Both the position numbers and the translations under genes were made by a program. The notes under the pieces were generated by a model. The model saw nothing but the letters and a program-made list of their open reading frames with translations. It did not search any database and was not told the origin of the DNA. Source: Polynucleobacter yangtzensis (GTDB lineage Bacteria; Pseudomonadota; Gammaproteobacteria; Burkholderiales; Burkholderiaceae). From it: 64,000 nucleotides of DNA. Shown here in pieces: positions 1 to 8,731 of this stretch; the first letter of the stretch is position 1, and every line of letters starts with the position of its first letter. The stretch spans positions 71,770 to 135,769 of the forward strand of contig NZ_LOJI01000035.1 of the NCBI RefSeq assembly GCF_001595965.1, given 5' to 3'.

Positions 1-946
1 AGTGGTTAAGACTGTTACCCATGAAGACGTCACTGCCGAAGAATTAGGTGGTGCTGTAACTCACTCAACAGTTTCAGGCGTATGTGATCTAGCTTTTGAT
101 AATGATGTCGATGCAATCATGATGCTGCGTCGCTTCTTTAACTACTTGCCGCTCTCTAACCGCGAGAAGCCACCTTTGATTAAGGGTGCTAATCGCACCG
201 AAGAGCCAGATTTCTCCTTAGATACATTAGTGCCATCAAATCCAAATCAACCTTACGATATGAAGGAGTTGATTGAGAAGATCGTTGATGATGGCGAGTT
301 CTTTGAATTGCAGCCTGACTACGCAAAAAATATTGTGATTGGCTTTGCCCGTATTGAAGGACGCTCAATTGGTATTGTTGCCAATCAGCCTTTGGTATTG
401 GCTGGCTGTTTAGACATTAAGGCCTCTATTAAGGCAGCGCGTTTTGTGCGCTTTTGTGATGCCTTCAATATTCCAGTGGTTACTTTGGTTGATGTTCCAG
501 GCTTTATGCCAGGAACCGCACAAGAATACGGCGGCATCATTAAGCATGGTGCGAAATTACTCTATGCGTACGCAGATTGCACGGTACCTAAAGTAACCTT
601 GATTACACGTAAGGCCTACGGTGGTGCTTACGACGTGATGGCCTCTAAGCATCTACGCGGCGACGTGAATTTCGCTTGGCCTTCAGCTGAGATCGCTGTG
701 ATGGGCCCTAAAGGCGCTGTTGAAATTATTTTCCGTGAAGAGAAATCCGATCCTGCAAAAATTACAGCTCGTGAAGCTGAGTACAAATCTAAGTTTGCTA
801 ACCCGTTTGTAGCGGGTCGTCGTGGCTATATTGACGATGTCATTTTGCCGCATGAGACTCGTAAGCGGATTGCTCGTTCACTAGCAATGCTTAAAGACAA
901 AGACTTGAAGAATCCTGCGCGTAAACACGGCAATATTCCTCTGTAA
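1..946 (+). CDS. pccB: Propionyl-CoA carboxylase, carboxyltransferase (beta) subunit, 3' part
   Basis: This is the C-terminal 314 residues of an acyl-CoA carboxyltransferase; full-length PccB is about 510 residues, so the start lies left of the window and the GTG at base 2 is only the first in-frame codon. The C-terminal crotonase-like half is clear: an oxyanion-type region ([14 protein letters not shown]), a [14 protein letters not shown] stretch and the [14 protein letters not shown] motif typical of propionyl/methylcrotonyl/acetyl-CoA carboxylase beta chains. It transfers the carboxyl group from carboxybiotin to the acyl-CoA in the cytoplasm. The biotin-carrying alpha subunit follows 15 bases downstream, so the two are co-transcribed. 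Propionyl-CoA is the likeliest substrate, judged from the epimerase-like gene two positions on; acetyl-CoA or methylcrotonyl-CoA is less likely. Confidence 0.9.
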   Translation, partial: VVKTVTHEDVTAEELGGAVTHSTVSGVCDLAFDNDVDAIMMLRRFFNYLPLSNREKPPLIKGANRTEEPDFSLDTLVPSNPNQPYDMKELIEKIVDDGEFFELQPDYAKNIVIGFARIEGRSIGIVANQPLVLAGCLDIKASIKAARFVRFCDAFNIPVVTLVDVPGFMPGTAQEYGGIIKHGAKLLYAYADCTVPKVTLITRKAYGGAYDVMASKHLRGDVNFAWPSAEIAVMGPKGAVEIIFREEKSDPAKITAREAEYKSKFANPFVAGRRGYIDDVILPHETRKRIARSLAMLKDKDLKNPARKHGNIPL

Positions 947-961
947 AGGCGCTGACAAATT

Positions 962-2998
962 ATGACTACGAAAATGTTTAAGAAAATTTTGATTGCTAAC
1001 CGCGGTGAGATTGCTTGCCGTGTCATGGCTACTGCCAAGAAGATGGGCATTAAGACTGTTGCTGTTTATTCTGAAGCGGATAAAGAGGCGCGTCACGTGC
1101 AGTTGGCCGATGAGGCTGTATGTATTGGGCCAGCACCTTCACGTGAATCCTATCTGGTGATGGATCGCATTATTCAGGCCTGTAAAGATACTGGCGCTGA
1201 AGCCGTACATCCTGGCTATGGCTTCTTGTCTGAAAACGAGCAGTTTGCTAAGCGTTGTGAGGAAGAGGGCATTGTATTTATCGGTCCTAAGTATCAGTCT
1301 ATTGCCGCAATGGGTGACAAGATCGCCTCTAAGAAGCTCGCTCTAGAAGCGAAGGTCAATACCATTCCTGGTTACAACGAGGCGATTGATACTAATGAAG
1401 AGGCCGTGAAGATTGCCCAAGGTATCGGATATCCGGTAATGATTAAAGCCTCTGCAGGTGGAGGTGGTAAAGGTCTGCGTGTTGCTTTTAATGACAAAGA
1501 AGCCGCCGAAGGTTTTGCTGCCTGTAAAACAGAGGCGATGAATAGCTTTGGTGATGACCGTATCTTCATTGAGAAGTTTGTAGAAGGCCCACGCCATATT
1601 GAGATTCAGGTTTTGGGCGACTCTCATGGCAATGTGGTTTACCTCAATGAGCGTGATTGCTCAATCCAACGTCGTCATCAAAAGGTAATAGAAGAGGCGC
1701 CGTCTCCTTTTATCGATCCTGCTACTCGTAAAGCGATGGGTGAACAAGCGGTTGCGTTAGCTAAAGCCGTTAATTACCAATCTGCAGGCACTGTGGAGTT
1801 TGTGGTCGGCAAGGATAAGTCATTCTACTTCCTCGAAATGAATACCCGCTTGCAAGTTGAGCATCCAGTTACCGAAAGCATCACTGGTCTTGATTTAGTT
1901 GAGCAAATGATTCGTGTTGCCGCTGGTGAGAAGCTGGCCTTTAAACAGGAAGATGTGAAGCTTGACGGTTGGTCGATGGAGTGCCGTATTAATGCCGACG
2001 ACCCATTCCGCAACTTCCTGCCTTCAACAGGCCGCCTCGTTAAATACCGTCCACCAGAGTCAGTGAATGGTGTCCGTGTGGATACTGGCGTGTATGAGGG
2101 TGGTGAGATTCCGATGTACTACGACTCCATGATCGCTAAGTTGATCGTTCATGGCAAGGATCGCACAGAGGCAATTGAAAAAATGCGTGCCGCACTGAAT
2201 GATTTTGTCATTCGCGGAATTCATTCAAACATTCCTTTTCAGGCTGCATTGCTGCAGCATCCGCGCTTTGTAAATGGCGACTTTACCACTGGCTTTATTG
2301 CAGAAGAGTATCCAGAAGGCTTTAAGAAGGATTCAGTACAGCCTGCTGATCCTAAGCGCCTGGCTGCATTAGCTGCATTTATGCGCTACCGCTATCTCGA
2401 ACACATACAGATGATTGATGGTCAATTAGCCGGCCATGAAATGATCATTGGTAAGAAATTTGTAGTTGTTACCGGCAAAAAAGCGGGATCCATGAATGAT
2501 CCTTATGAGGTGCCTATTCGGGTTGAGCTTAAGGATGGTGTTTATTCCGTCTATATCGAAGATGCAGATGGTGTAAGTCGTTATGACATCGTAAGTGAAT
2601 GGCGTCCAGGTCAAATTTGTCTACACGCAACTATTAACGGCACTCACAAAATCACTGCGCAAGTTGAACGTCGCGGCGTGCGTTATGTGTTGATTCTTGA
2701 TGGCGTTCATTACGAGTGCATGGTGTTAAGTCCATTAGGAGCCGAGCTCCAGCGTCGTATGCCAGTTAAGTTACCGCCAGATACTTCCAAATTGGTGATG
2801 TCTCCAATGCCAGGGTTATTAACAAAGATTGCCGTTAAAGTGGGTGAGGTAGTTACTGCTGGTCAGAAATTAGCCTCCATCGAAGCGATGAAAATGGAAA
2901 ACACACTATCGGCTGTTCAAGATGGTGTGGTTGCTGAAATTTGCGCTAAAGAGGGTGATAGCTTGGCGGTTGATCAATTGATCATTCGCTTCGAATAA
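962..2998 (+). CDS. pccA: Propionyl-CoA carboxylase, biotin carboxylase/biotin carrier (alpha) subunit
   Basis: 678 residues with the full alpha-chain layout: biotin carboxylase domain (about 1-450, with ATP-grasp glycine loop [11 protein letters not shown] and the [14 protein letters not shown] active-site stretch), a middle BT-type domain that docks the beta subunit, and a C-terminal biotinyl domain ending with EAMKMEN, whose lysine carries biotin. It carboxylates biotin with ATP and bicarbonate and hands the carboxyl to the PccB partner immediately upstream. The start chosen is the ATG at 962, preceded by AAAGG about 12 bases upstream; an ATG four codons later is the alternative. The single-chain fusion of carboxylase and carrier separates it from the bipartite acetyl-CoA enzyme AccB/AccC. 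Confidence 0.93.
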   Translation: MTTKMFKKILIANRGEIACRVMATAKKMGIKTVAVYSEADKEARHVQLADEAVCIGPAPSRESYLVMDRIIQACKDTGAEAVHPGYGFLSENEQFAKRCEEEGIVFIGPKYQSIAAMGDKIASKKLALEAKVNTIPGYNEAIDTNEEAVKIAQGIGYPVMIKASAGGGGKGLRVAFNDKEAAEGFAACKTEAMNSFGDDRIFIEKFVEGPRHIEIQVLGDSHGNVVYLNERDCSIQRRHQKVIEEAPSPFIDPATRKAMGEQAVALAKAVNYQSAGTVEFVVGKDKSFYFLEMNTRLQVEHPVTESITGLDLVEQMIRVAAGEKLAFKQEDVKLDGWSMECRINADDPFRNFLPSTGRLVKYRPPESVNGVRVDTGVYEGGEIPMYYDSMIAKLIVHGKDRTEAIEKMRAALNDFVIRGIHSNIPFQAALLQHPRFVNGDFTTGFIAEEYPEGFKKDSVQPADPKRLAALAAFMRYRYLEHIQMIDGQLAGHEMIIGKKFVVVTGKKAGSMNDPYEVPIRVELKDGVYSVYIEDADGVSRYDIVSEWRPGQICLHATINGTHKITAQVERRGVRYVLILDGVHYECMVLSPLGAELQRRMPVKLPPDTSKLVMSPMPGLLTKIAVKVGEVVTAGQKLASIEAMKMENTLSAVQDGVVAEICAKEGDSLAVDQLIIRFE

Positions 2999-3012
2999 AA
3001 AGGTTGACGACT

Positions 3013-3480
3013 ATGAGCGCTAAGCCATTCAAAATTTTAGGCATTCAGCAAATCGCCATTGGTGGTGAGAACAAGGATCGACTCAAGAAATTATGGGTTG
3101 ATATGTTGGGCTTTGAATACAAGAGCACTTTTGTCTCTGAGCGTGAAAACGTGGATGAAGATATCTGTGCCATCGGTAAAGGTGCGCATGAGATTGAGGT
3201 TGACCTCATGCAGCCATTTGATATTGAAAAGAAGCCGGCAGTTCATCAAACACCCCTAAATCACATTGGTTTGTGGGTCGATGACCTGCCTAAAGCTGTT
3301 GAGTGGCTTACCGCGAATGGCCTACGTTTTGCACCTGGCGGCATTCGCAAGGGTGCAGCGGGCTATGACATTACCTTTGTACACCCAAAAGGAAATGACG
3401 AGTTTCCAATTAGTGGTGAAGGAGTGCTTATTGAGCTAGTTCAGGCCCCTCCAGAAGTGATTGCAGGATTAAGTTCATAA
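3013..3480 (+). CDS. Methylmalonyl-CoA epimerase-like VOC/glyoxalase-fold protein
   Basis: 155 residues from the ATG at 3013; an AAAAAGG ribosome site sits 9 bases before it, so I reject the TTG at 3004 used by the ORF track. Two beta-alpha-beta-beta-beta VOC modules are visible (IQQIAIGG near the N-terminus, [11 protein letters not shown] in the middle, [10 protein letters not shown] near the end). The family binds a divalent metal through H/Q-H-E residues; here Q13, H84 and E141 are the candidates. Placement 14 bases after pccA argues for epimerisation of the methylmalonyl-CoA made by PccAB, feeding a mutase that must lie elsewhere. Gln in place of the usual first His is a departure from classical epimerases, so a different VOC lyase or isomerase activity remains possible. 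Confidence 0.7.
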   Translation: MSAKPFKILGIQQIAIGGENKDRLKKLWVDMLGFEYKSTFVSERENVDEDICAIGKGAHEIEVDLMQPFDIEKKPAVHQTPLNHIGLWVDDLPKAVEWLTANGLRFAPGGIRKGAAGYDITFVHPKGNDEFPISGEGVLIELVQAPPEVIAGLSS

Positions 3481-3513
3481 TTTGGACTAGTAAGCAAATT
3501 AACGGGATTTAAA

Positions 3514-4218
3514 TTGGCAAATATATTAGCCATCGACACCTCCTCAGCTTGGTGTTCGGTGGCTTTATCGTTAGAGGGTCAGGCAGTGCAATTCAGGCAT
3601 GAGACTGTCACAGCTGGTGCCAGTCAATTGTTGTTGCCATGGATAGAGTCGCTCTTAAGTGATGCAAAATCTTCCCTGAAAGACCTTGATGCGATTGCTG
3701 TATGTATCGGCCCTGGTGCGTTTACTGGCGTACGTTTGGGGGTAGCCGCAGTGCAGGGCTTGGCTGTATCGCAAAACATATCTGTAGTGCCGGTATGCAG
3801 CCTTGATGCTATCGCCGCCCAACTTTTAGATTCAGCAGCGCTCCAATCCTCTCAACCTCAGCGCTTGATGATTGCGATTGATGCCCGGATGGAAGAGGTC
3901 TATTGGGCTTCTTACGATATTCAAGACAGACGCTTGCCAAATCGTATTGGTGATATTCACCTGACCAAGCCAGAAGATCTGAATTTAGAAGGAGTGCAAT
4001 TTCTGGCTGGTAGCGCTTTAAATGCCTATAGCCAACGCTTACCGCAATTCACAGGCCTAATCGATCCAGATATCTCTATTTCCGCATTGGGTATTTTGAA
4101 ATGTGCGCAGCAGTCCCTGCAAGACGGGGTGCATTGCGAAGTTCGACAACTAGAGCCCCTCTATGTGCGAGATAAGGTGGCATTTACTACCGCTGAACGA
4201 GAAGAGGTTAAGAGGTAA
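3514..4218 (+). CDS. tsaB: tRNA threonylcarbamoyladenosine (t6A) biosynthesis protein TsaB
   Basis: 234 residues of the ASKHA-fold YeaZ/TsaB family. The N-terminus LAIDTSSAWCSVAL and the signature GPGAFTGVRLGVAAVQGLA match the family. TsaB is the scaffold that holds TsaD and TsaE for threonylcarbamoyl transfer to A37 of ANN-decoding tRNAs. The start is a TTG at 3514, chosen because family members begin directly with xxILAIDTSS and no ATG exists nearby. Its stop overlaps the start of rimI by one base (TAATG), so the two are translationally coupled, the usual bacterial pairing. Confidence 0.93.
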   Translation: MANILAIDTSSAWCSVALSLEGQAVQFRHETVTAGASQLLLPWIESLLSDAKSSLKDLDAIAVCIGPGAFTGVRLGVAAVQGLAVSQNISVVPVCSLDAIAAQLLDSAALQSSQPQRLMIAIDARMEEVYWASYDIQDRRLPNRIGDIHLTKPEDLNLEGVQFLAGSALNAYSQRLPQFTGLIDPDISISALGILKCAQQSLQDGVHCEVRQLEPLYVRDKVAFTTAEREEVKR

Positions 4219-4748
4219 TGTCGGATCTCACAACAGCCAAAGGTGTGGCGGAGCTTTCCTTTTTGCCAATGCAGCAAGCTGACTTAGATGATGTCCTGAA
4301 GATCGAATCTGTCTCTCATGTTCATCCTTGGACAAAAGGCAACTTTTCTGATTCTCTCGCAGCGGGTCATTGGGCTTATTGCATTCGACCGCAAGCAGAT
4401 CAAGTGGTGAAGGGGTCCTATTTGGATCCGGCAGTTCTATGGGCATATTGCATCTTGTTTCCTGCTGTAGATGAATTACATCTCCTCAACATCACTGTTT
4501 CCCCGCATTTACGTAAGTTAGGTCTGGGACAAAGAATGATGGCTGCTATTGAGGGCGTAGCTTTTCAGCAGATGATGCCGCGAATTATTCTTGAAGTAAG
4601 GCCAACCAATGAAGCTGCATTAGCCCTTTATCAAAAATTGGGTTACGAGCAAATTGGTATTCGTAAGAATTATTACCCTGCAAGCCCAGAAACTGGTGGA
4701 CGAGAAGACGCTCTTGTATTGGCTAAATCGATTAAGCTAGAGGTATGA
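4218..4748 (+). CDS. rimI: Ribosomal-protein-alanine N-acetyltransferase (GNAT)
   Basis: 176-residue GNAT acetyltransferase. Acetyl-CoA-binding motif A is present as LNITVSPHLRKLGLGQRMM, followed by the RimI-like stretch ILEVRPTNEAALALYQKLGYEQIGIRKNYY, in which the terminal tyrosines fit the expected catalytic region. RimI acetylates the N-terminal alanine of ribosomal protein S18. It overlaps tsaB by one base and the next gene by an ATGA overlap. It is somewhat longer than E. coli RimI (148 residues) because of an insert around residues 58-72 (QADQVVKGSYLDP). Confidence 0.92.
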   Translation: MSDLTTAKGVAELSFLPMQQADLDDVLKIESVSHVHPWTKGNFSDSLAAGHWAYCIRPQADQVVKGSYLDPAVLWAYCILFPAVDELHLLNITVSPHLRKLGLGQRMMAAIEGVAFQQMMPRIILEVRPTNEAALALYQKLGYEQIGIRKNYYPASPETGGREDALVLAKSIKLEV

Positions 4749-5266
4749 GCAATAATTCAAGCTTCTTAAAAGAAATGGGCATCACCGAGTGGACATCTCG
4801 TGATGCAATTCAAGCGCAGCCTGAAGCCTTTGTTGTAGCAAGTTCTCAGGCCGCTCCACAGGAGGCGCAATCCTCGCCAAGGGTGGGCAATGGTATGTGG
4901 TGGTTTTTTGGGAATGAACCCCAGGGCGATGCCAAAATTCTGTTTCAAAACCTCATACGAGTTCTGGGTTTAGCCAAGAATGAGTGGTCTTGGAAGAATC
5001 CCTCGGAAAAATTAGGTCAGCTTGAAAATCCTGGATCGCCAGTTGTTGCGATCGCATTTGGTGGGCCAGTTGCTCAAAAGATTACTGGCGAAAGAGATCC
5101 GCTGCCACAGTTGCGCGAAACGGTGCTTGCACTAAATATGGGTAATGATGAAGAAATTCCGGTAATTGCTTCTTTTGAGTTAAATCAAGTACTAACAAAA
5201 CCTAAAGAGAAGGCCATGCTTTGGCAGGATTTGTTAATGGCTCGATCAGTGCTGCAAAACATCTAA
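4745..5266 (+). CDS. Degenerate family-4 uracil-DNA glycosylase-like / possible HolD (psi)-like protein
   Basis: 173 residues, coupled to rimI by ATGA. I do not recognise it as a functional enzyme. Three blocks resemble a family-4 uracil-DNA glycosylase: WWFFGNEPQGDA where active enzymes have a GEAPG loop, PVVAIAFGGPVAQKI where they have the LIVALG-type strand, and PVIASFELNQVLTKPKEKA where they have the HPxxLL motif. Both catalytic motifs are altered and the protein has no cysteine at all, so it cannot hold the family's 4Fe-4S cluster. The N-terminus (LKEMGITEWTSRD) and C-terminus (EKAMLWQDLLMA) also resemble E. coli HolD (LQQLGITQWSLRR and ARAALWQQI), and in E. coli holD directly neighbours rimI. 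A structural or clamp-loader role is therefore more likely than glycosylase activity; this is inference. Confidence 0.6.
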   Translation: MSNNSSFLKEMGITEWTSRDAIQAQPEAFVVASSQAAPQEAQSSPRVGNGMWWFFGNEPQGDAKILFQNLIRVLGLAKNEWSWKNPSEKLGQLENPGSPVVAIAFGGPVAQKITGERDPLPQLRETVLALNMGNDEEIPVIASFELNQVLTKPKEKAMLWQDLLMARSVLQNI

Positions 5267-5287
5267 AGAAGACTGCCGTGGATAAGC

Positions 5288-6607
5288 TTAGTGCTTATGC
5301 TCGCCGATAAGATGCATGGAGTCATACTCCGCTTGGTTTCTGGCGTGACGTTTGATAACTAGCCACATAATCAAACTCACAGCTACACCAAATCCAACGA
5401 TCACTATTTGAATGGGCACATCCAACCAAATGAGTAGTGAGTAGATCAATAGCATCATCAGCACAGAAATATTTTCATTGAAGTTCTGCACAGCAATAGA
5501 GTGGCCTGCGGACATGAGTACATGTCCGCGATGTTGCAGTAGTGCGTTCATTGGCACTACAAAGTAACCCGCTAGCCAGCCCACCAGAACTAGTAACATA
5601 TAAGCCGGTAATAAATTGAGGGTAACTTCAAACTTACCGAAGCTAAAAATGCTCGTATTGGGTAATAAATCAGAGTTGTAGACTGCCATCACGCAGACCA
5701 CTAAGCCCATCGCAATGCCGTAAGGCAATACGTTCAAGGATTTGCGCAAAGGAATACGCCATGCGGCATAGACGGCACCACCAGCTACGCCCACAGCTGA
5801 GATAGCTTGCAAAATGGCGCCCTGAGATAAATTCATATGAAGAGCTACTTGTGCCCACTTAATCACAATAAATTGCAGAGTAGCTCCGGCACCCCAGAAT
5901 AAAGTGGTGACAGCTAAGGAGATTTGACCAAGGCGATCATTCCAAAGTGTTTTAAAGCAAATGGCGAAATCTTTAATCAATTCAATTGGATTTGTCTTTT
6001 GAGAAACGTAACGTGCGCCAGTATCTGGAATCTTTAAGTTGATAAGTGCTGCCACAACATAAATCATCATGATGATCATGATTGCTGATTCAGCCGGTGT
6101 ATCAATGCCAGTTTCAAAAGTCGGCATATCCAAGGCAAGCAGACTTTGGGAGACTGTGGTGCTAATCAGAACGCCGCCCAAAACCGTGCCCAAAATAATG
6201 GATCCAACTGTTAATCCTTCGATCCAGCCGTTGGCGGCAACCAATTTTTCAGGCGGAAGCAGTTCAGTCAAAATTCCGTACTTTGCAGGTGAGTATGCAG
6301 CTGCCCCCAAGCCAACAATGGCATATGAGAGCAAAGGGTGGCTTCCAAAGAGCATGGCCACGCAACCGACGAACTTAATCGTGTTGGTAATGAACATGAC
6401 GTTGCCCTTAGGGCGGGAATCAGCAAAGGCGCCAACAAAGGCTGCTAAGAGGACGTAGGACAGCACAAAGAACAATTTGAGCAAAGGAGTCATCCAGGCC
6501 GGAGCATGGAGCTGGGCCAGGAGGGCGATAGCCGCTATCAGGAGAGCATTATCAGCAAGCGACGAAAAAAATTGCGCCGCCATAATGATGTAAAAGCTAC
6601 GGTTCAT
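5288..6607 (-). CDS. lplT: Lysophospholipid transporter LplT (MFS)
   Basis: 439-residue integral membrane protein of the major facilitator superfamily with about 12 hydrophobic segments. LplT-specific stretches are present: AQFFSSLADNALLIA at the N-terminus, VGLGAAAYSPAKYGIL in the middle, and GYFVVPMNALLQHRG plus AVQNFNENISVLMML in the second half. LplT flips 2-acyl-lysophospholipids across the inner membrane for re-acylation by Aas. No aas gene lies next to it here, unlike the E. coli lplT-aas operon. It is convergent with the rimI-linked gene and divergent from alr. Confidence 0.88.
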   Translation of the reverse strand: MNRSFYIIMAAQFFSSLADNALLIAAIALLAQLHAPAWMTPLLKLFFVLSYVLLAAFVGAFADSRPKGNVMFITNTIKFVGCVAMLFGSHPLLSYAIVGLGAAAYSPAKYGILTELLPPEKLVAANGWIEGLTVGSIILGTVLGGVLISTTVSQSLLALDMPTFETGIDTPAESAIMIIMMIYVVAALINLKIPDTGARYVSQKTNPIELIKDFAICFKTLWNDRLGQISLAVTTLFWGAGATLQFIVIKWAQVALHMNLSQGAILQAISAVGVAGGAVYAAWRIPLRKSLNVLPYGIAMGLVVCVMAVYNSDLLPNTSIFSFGKFEVTLNLLPAYMLLVLVGWLAGYFVVPMNALLQHRGHVLMSAGHSIAVQNFNENISVLMMLLIYSLLIWLDVPIQIVIVGFGVAVSLIMWLVIKRHARNQAEYDSMHLIGEHKH

Positions 6608-6642
6608 TCGTACAATCTAGTCATTACTACAATTAAAACATG

Positions 6643-6650
6643 AAAGGAGG
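6643..6650 (+). promoter_or_regulatory. Strong Shine-Dalgarno that fixes the alr start
   Basis: AAAGGAGG is spaced 7 bases before the ATG at 6658. It falls inside the ORF-track version of alr, which begins at the ATG at 6640, so it argues that translation really starts at 6658. Confidence 0.75.
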
Positions 6651-6657
6651 GGTGATT

Positions 6658-7773
6658 ATGGGTGATTCAGCTAACGGCCTGATTAATAGGCCAATTTTGG
6701 CATCTATTCATACTGCCGCCTTTCAGCATAATTTAAACCGAGTTCGAGAATTGGCGCCCGAGTCCAAAATCTGGTCGGTTATTAAGGCACGTGCCTACGG
6801 CCATTGCTTTGATGCTGCCCTAAAAGGTCTTGCCTCTACAGATGGCTTTGCTCTATTGGATATTCAAGATGCGGCATGGTTGCGTCAACATGGCTGGAAG
6901 GGCCGAATACTGCTTTTAGAGGGCTTTTTTCATGAAAACGAGCTCAGTCTTGCGCAAGAGCTGGCCTGCGACTTAGTGGTTCATTGCGAAGCCCAAGTTG
7001 AGTGGCTTGAGCGCTTTAAAGCCAAAAACCATAAGCCATTTAATGTCTTTCTCAAAATGAATACTGGCATGAACCGTTTGGGGTTCAAGTCAGATGCTTA
7101 CAGAATGGCATTTCACCGTTTGCATGCTGCTGGCTATCAGATGCACCACATGACTCATTTTGCTAATGCGGATCAGATTGATCAATCTCCGACAGTTGGC
7201 GCTCAGCAAGAGTTGTTTAACCAAACTATTGAAGGGTTGGAAGGCTCTACTTCACTGGCCAATTCTGCAGCTATTTTGTGGCATCGAAATGCATTGGGTG
7301 ATTGGGTTCGTCCCGGCATCATGCTTTATGGTGCATCACCAACTGGTCTGCATGCCGATATTAAGCATGCCAATCTACAAGCGGTTATGCAGTTACATAG
7401 TGAAATTATTGATATTCAGGACCTACAAAAGGGTGATCGCATTGGTTATGGTGGTCGCTATGAAGCAACGGCAGCAATGCGTGTAGGTATCGTAGCTTGT
7501 GGTTATGCAGATGGATATCCGCGTCATGCCAAAGATGGCACACCAGTTTGGGTTGCCCAAGGCAATGAAGGCGTTGTTTGTCCTTTGGTGGGAAGAGTTT
7601 CTATGGACATGTTGGCGATTGATTTGCGCAAGGCACCTAATGCAAGGATTGGCACCGCTGTTCAGCTTTGGGGAGACAAAGTACCGGTGGATGATGTTGC
7701 GCAAATGAGTGACACGATAGGCTACGAATTACTCTGTGCCGTAGCGCCAAGAGTGCCTGTAGCCATTAAATAA
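6658..7773 (+). CDS. alr: Alanine racemase
   Basis: 371 residues. The PLP-binding lysine lies in WSVIKARAYGH near the N-terminus, the IGYGGRYEA stretch and the catalytic-tyrosine region GRVSMDMLAIDL lie in the C-terminal half. The enzyme makes D-alanine for peptidoglycan in the cytoplasm. The ATG at 6658 is preferred to the one at 6640 because a near-perfect AAAGGAGG lies 7 bases before it. The usual KANAYGHG motif reads KARAYGHC here. Transcribed away from lplT, and ended by the hairpin just after the stop codon. Confidence 0.95.
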   Translation: MGDSANGLINRPILASIHTAAFQHNLNRVRELAPESKIWSVIKARAYGHCFDAALKGLASTDGFALLDIQDAAWLRQHGWKGRILLLEGFFHENELSLAQELACDLVVHCEAQVEWLERFKAKNHKPFNVFLKMNTGMNRLGFKSDAYRMAFHRLHAAGYQMHHMTHFANADQIDQSPTVGAQQELFNQTIEGLEGSTSLANSAAILWHRNALGDWVRPGIMLYGASPTGLHADIKHANLQAVMQLHSEIIDIQDLQKGDRIGYGGRYEATAAMRVGIVACGYADGYPRHAKDGTPVWVAQGNEGVVCPLVGRVSMDMLAIDLRKAPNARIGTAVQLWGDKVPVDDVAQMSDTIGYELLCAVAPRVPVAIK

Positions 7774-7799
7774 AAAATCCTCCAGTACGGAGGATTTTT
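7773..7799. terminator. Bidirectional rho-independent terminator between alr and bamD
   Basis: An 11-bp stem AAAAATCCTCC / GGAGGATTTTT encloses a 5-base loop. Because A-rich and T-rich flanks are part of the symmetry, it can stop transcription of alr (+) and of bamD (-), which converge here. Confidence 0.9.
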
Positions 7800-7823
7800 G
7801 CTATGTAAGTTAATACAAATAAA

Positions 7824-8711
7824 TTACTTATTCCAGAACTGCCACCATCTACGCTCTTTTTTAACGCGTTGCCCCGTTAGCATCATCTCACTATCAGGGA
7901 AGTTCAGCTTAAATACACGTGCAGAGTCGTTACTTAATTGCGTCATGCCAAGTTTTTCGTATGACTTAGTCAAAATATAAAGCGCCTCTTCGACAGCGGG
8001 TGCGCGGTCATAATCTCGAATGACCAATTGAGCGCGATTAGCAGCAGCCAGATAGGCGCCACGTTGGTAGTAATAACGCGCTACGATGACATCTGCTTCA
8101 GCTAGAGAGTTCACGATATAGCGCATACGATCCAAGGCATCTGGCGCATATTTGCTATTAGGGAAGCGCTCAACAACTACCTTGAACGATTCAAAAGCTT
8201 CTTTAGCTGCTTTAGGATCACGTTCGCTGAGATCTTGTCCGGTAAATTTACCCAGCCATCCCAAGTCATCATTAAAGGTAATGAGACCTTTTAAGTAGTA
8301 AGCGTAATCGAGGCTCGGACTACCTTGGTGCAATTTAATAAAGCGATCAATAGCTACGAGAGCTTGAGTTTGTTCCTGAGCTTTCCAATAGCAATAAGCC
8401 GCATTAATTTGCGCTTGTTGAGAATAAGGTCCAAATGGGAAGCGAGCTTCAAGCTTTTCAAAGTATTTTCCACACTTAGCAAAGTCAGCGTCGTTTAACT
8501 TATCTGTAGCTTCTGAATAAAGTTTTGCCTCTGACCAGATATCGGTATCGTCTTTATTGCCGTCACTACCTGCGCATCCACTTAAGAGCGTTAAGGCAAA
8601 AAGTAAGGCTGAAAGTAGGGCGATGGGCATGCTGCTTAAATTGCGACTCTTCTTTTGTGTGGAAGAATTCCCAGCAAGCCTTAAACTGGCGTCTGATATT
8701 ACGTCGGACAT
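7824..8711 (-). CDS. bamD: Outer membrane protein assembly factor BamD (lipoprotein)
   Basis: TPR-repeat lipoprotein of the BAM complex, which inserts beta-barrel proteins into the outer membrane. The lipobox LLSGC marks the lipidated cysteine, and the region after it shows the YfiO/ComL pattern (YSEATDKLNDADFAKCGKYFEKLEARFPFGPYSQQAQ) and further TPR helices. The start is uncertain. The ORF begins at 8738, overlapping the divergent rluD start; I chose the Met at 8711. A Met at 8630 lies directly before the hydrophobic stretch, but would leave a signal peptide with no positive charge, whereas KKSR lies just upstream of it. Confidence 0.88.
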   Translation of the reverse strand: MSDVISDASLRLAGNSSTQKKSRNLSSMPIALLSALLFALTLLSGCAGSDGNKDDTDIWSEAKLYSEATDKLNDADFAKCGKYFEKLEARFPFGPYSQQAQINAAYCYWKAQEQTQALVAIDRFIKLHQGSPSLDYAYYLKGLITFNDDLGWLGKFTGQDLSERDPKAAKEAFESFKVVVERFPNSKYAPDALDRMRYIVNSLAEADVIVARYYYQRGAYLAAANRAQLVIRDYDRAPAVEEALYILTKSYEKLGMTQLSNDSARVFKLNFPDSEMMLTGQRVKKERRWWQFWNK

Positions 8712-8731
8712 AACTGAAAGGCTCTCTAAGC

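Noticed and set aside
2-4. GTG at base 2 as a real start of the carboxyltransferase
   Set aside because: The protein lacks its whole N-terminal half, so the gene simply runs in from the left.
6069-6458. 129-residue plus-strand ORF inside lplT
   Set aside because: Antisense shadow of a membrane-protein gene; no ribosome site or recognisable domain.
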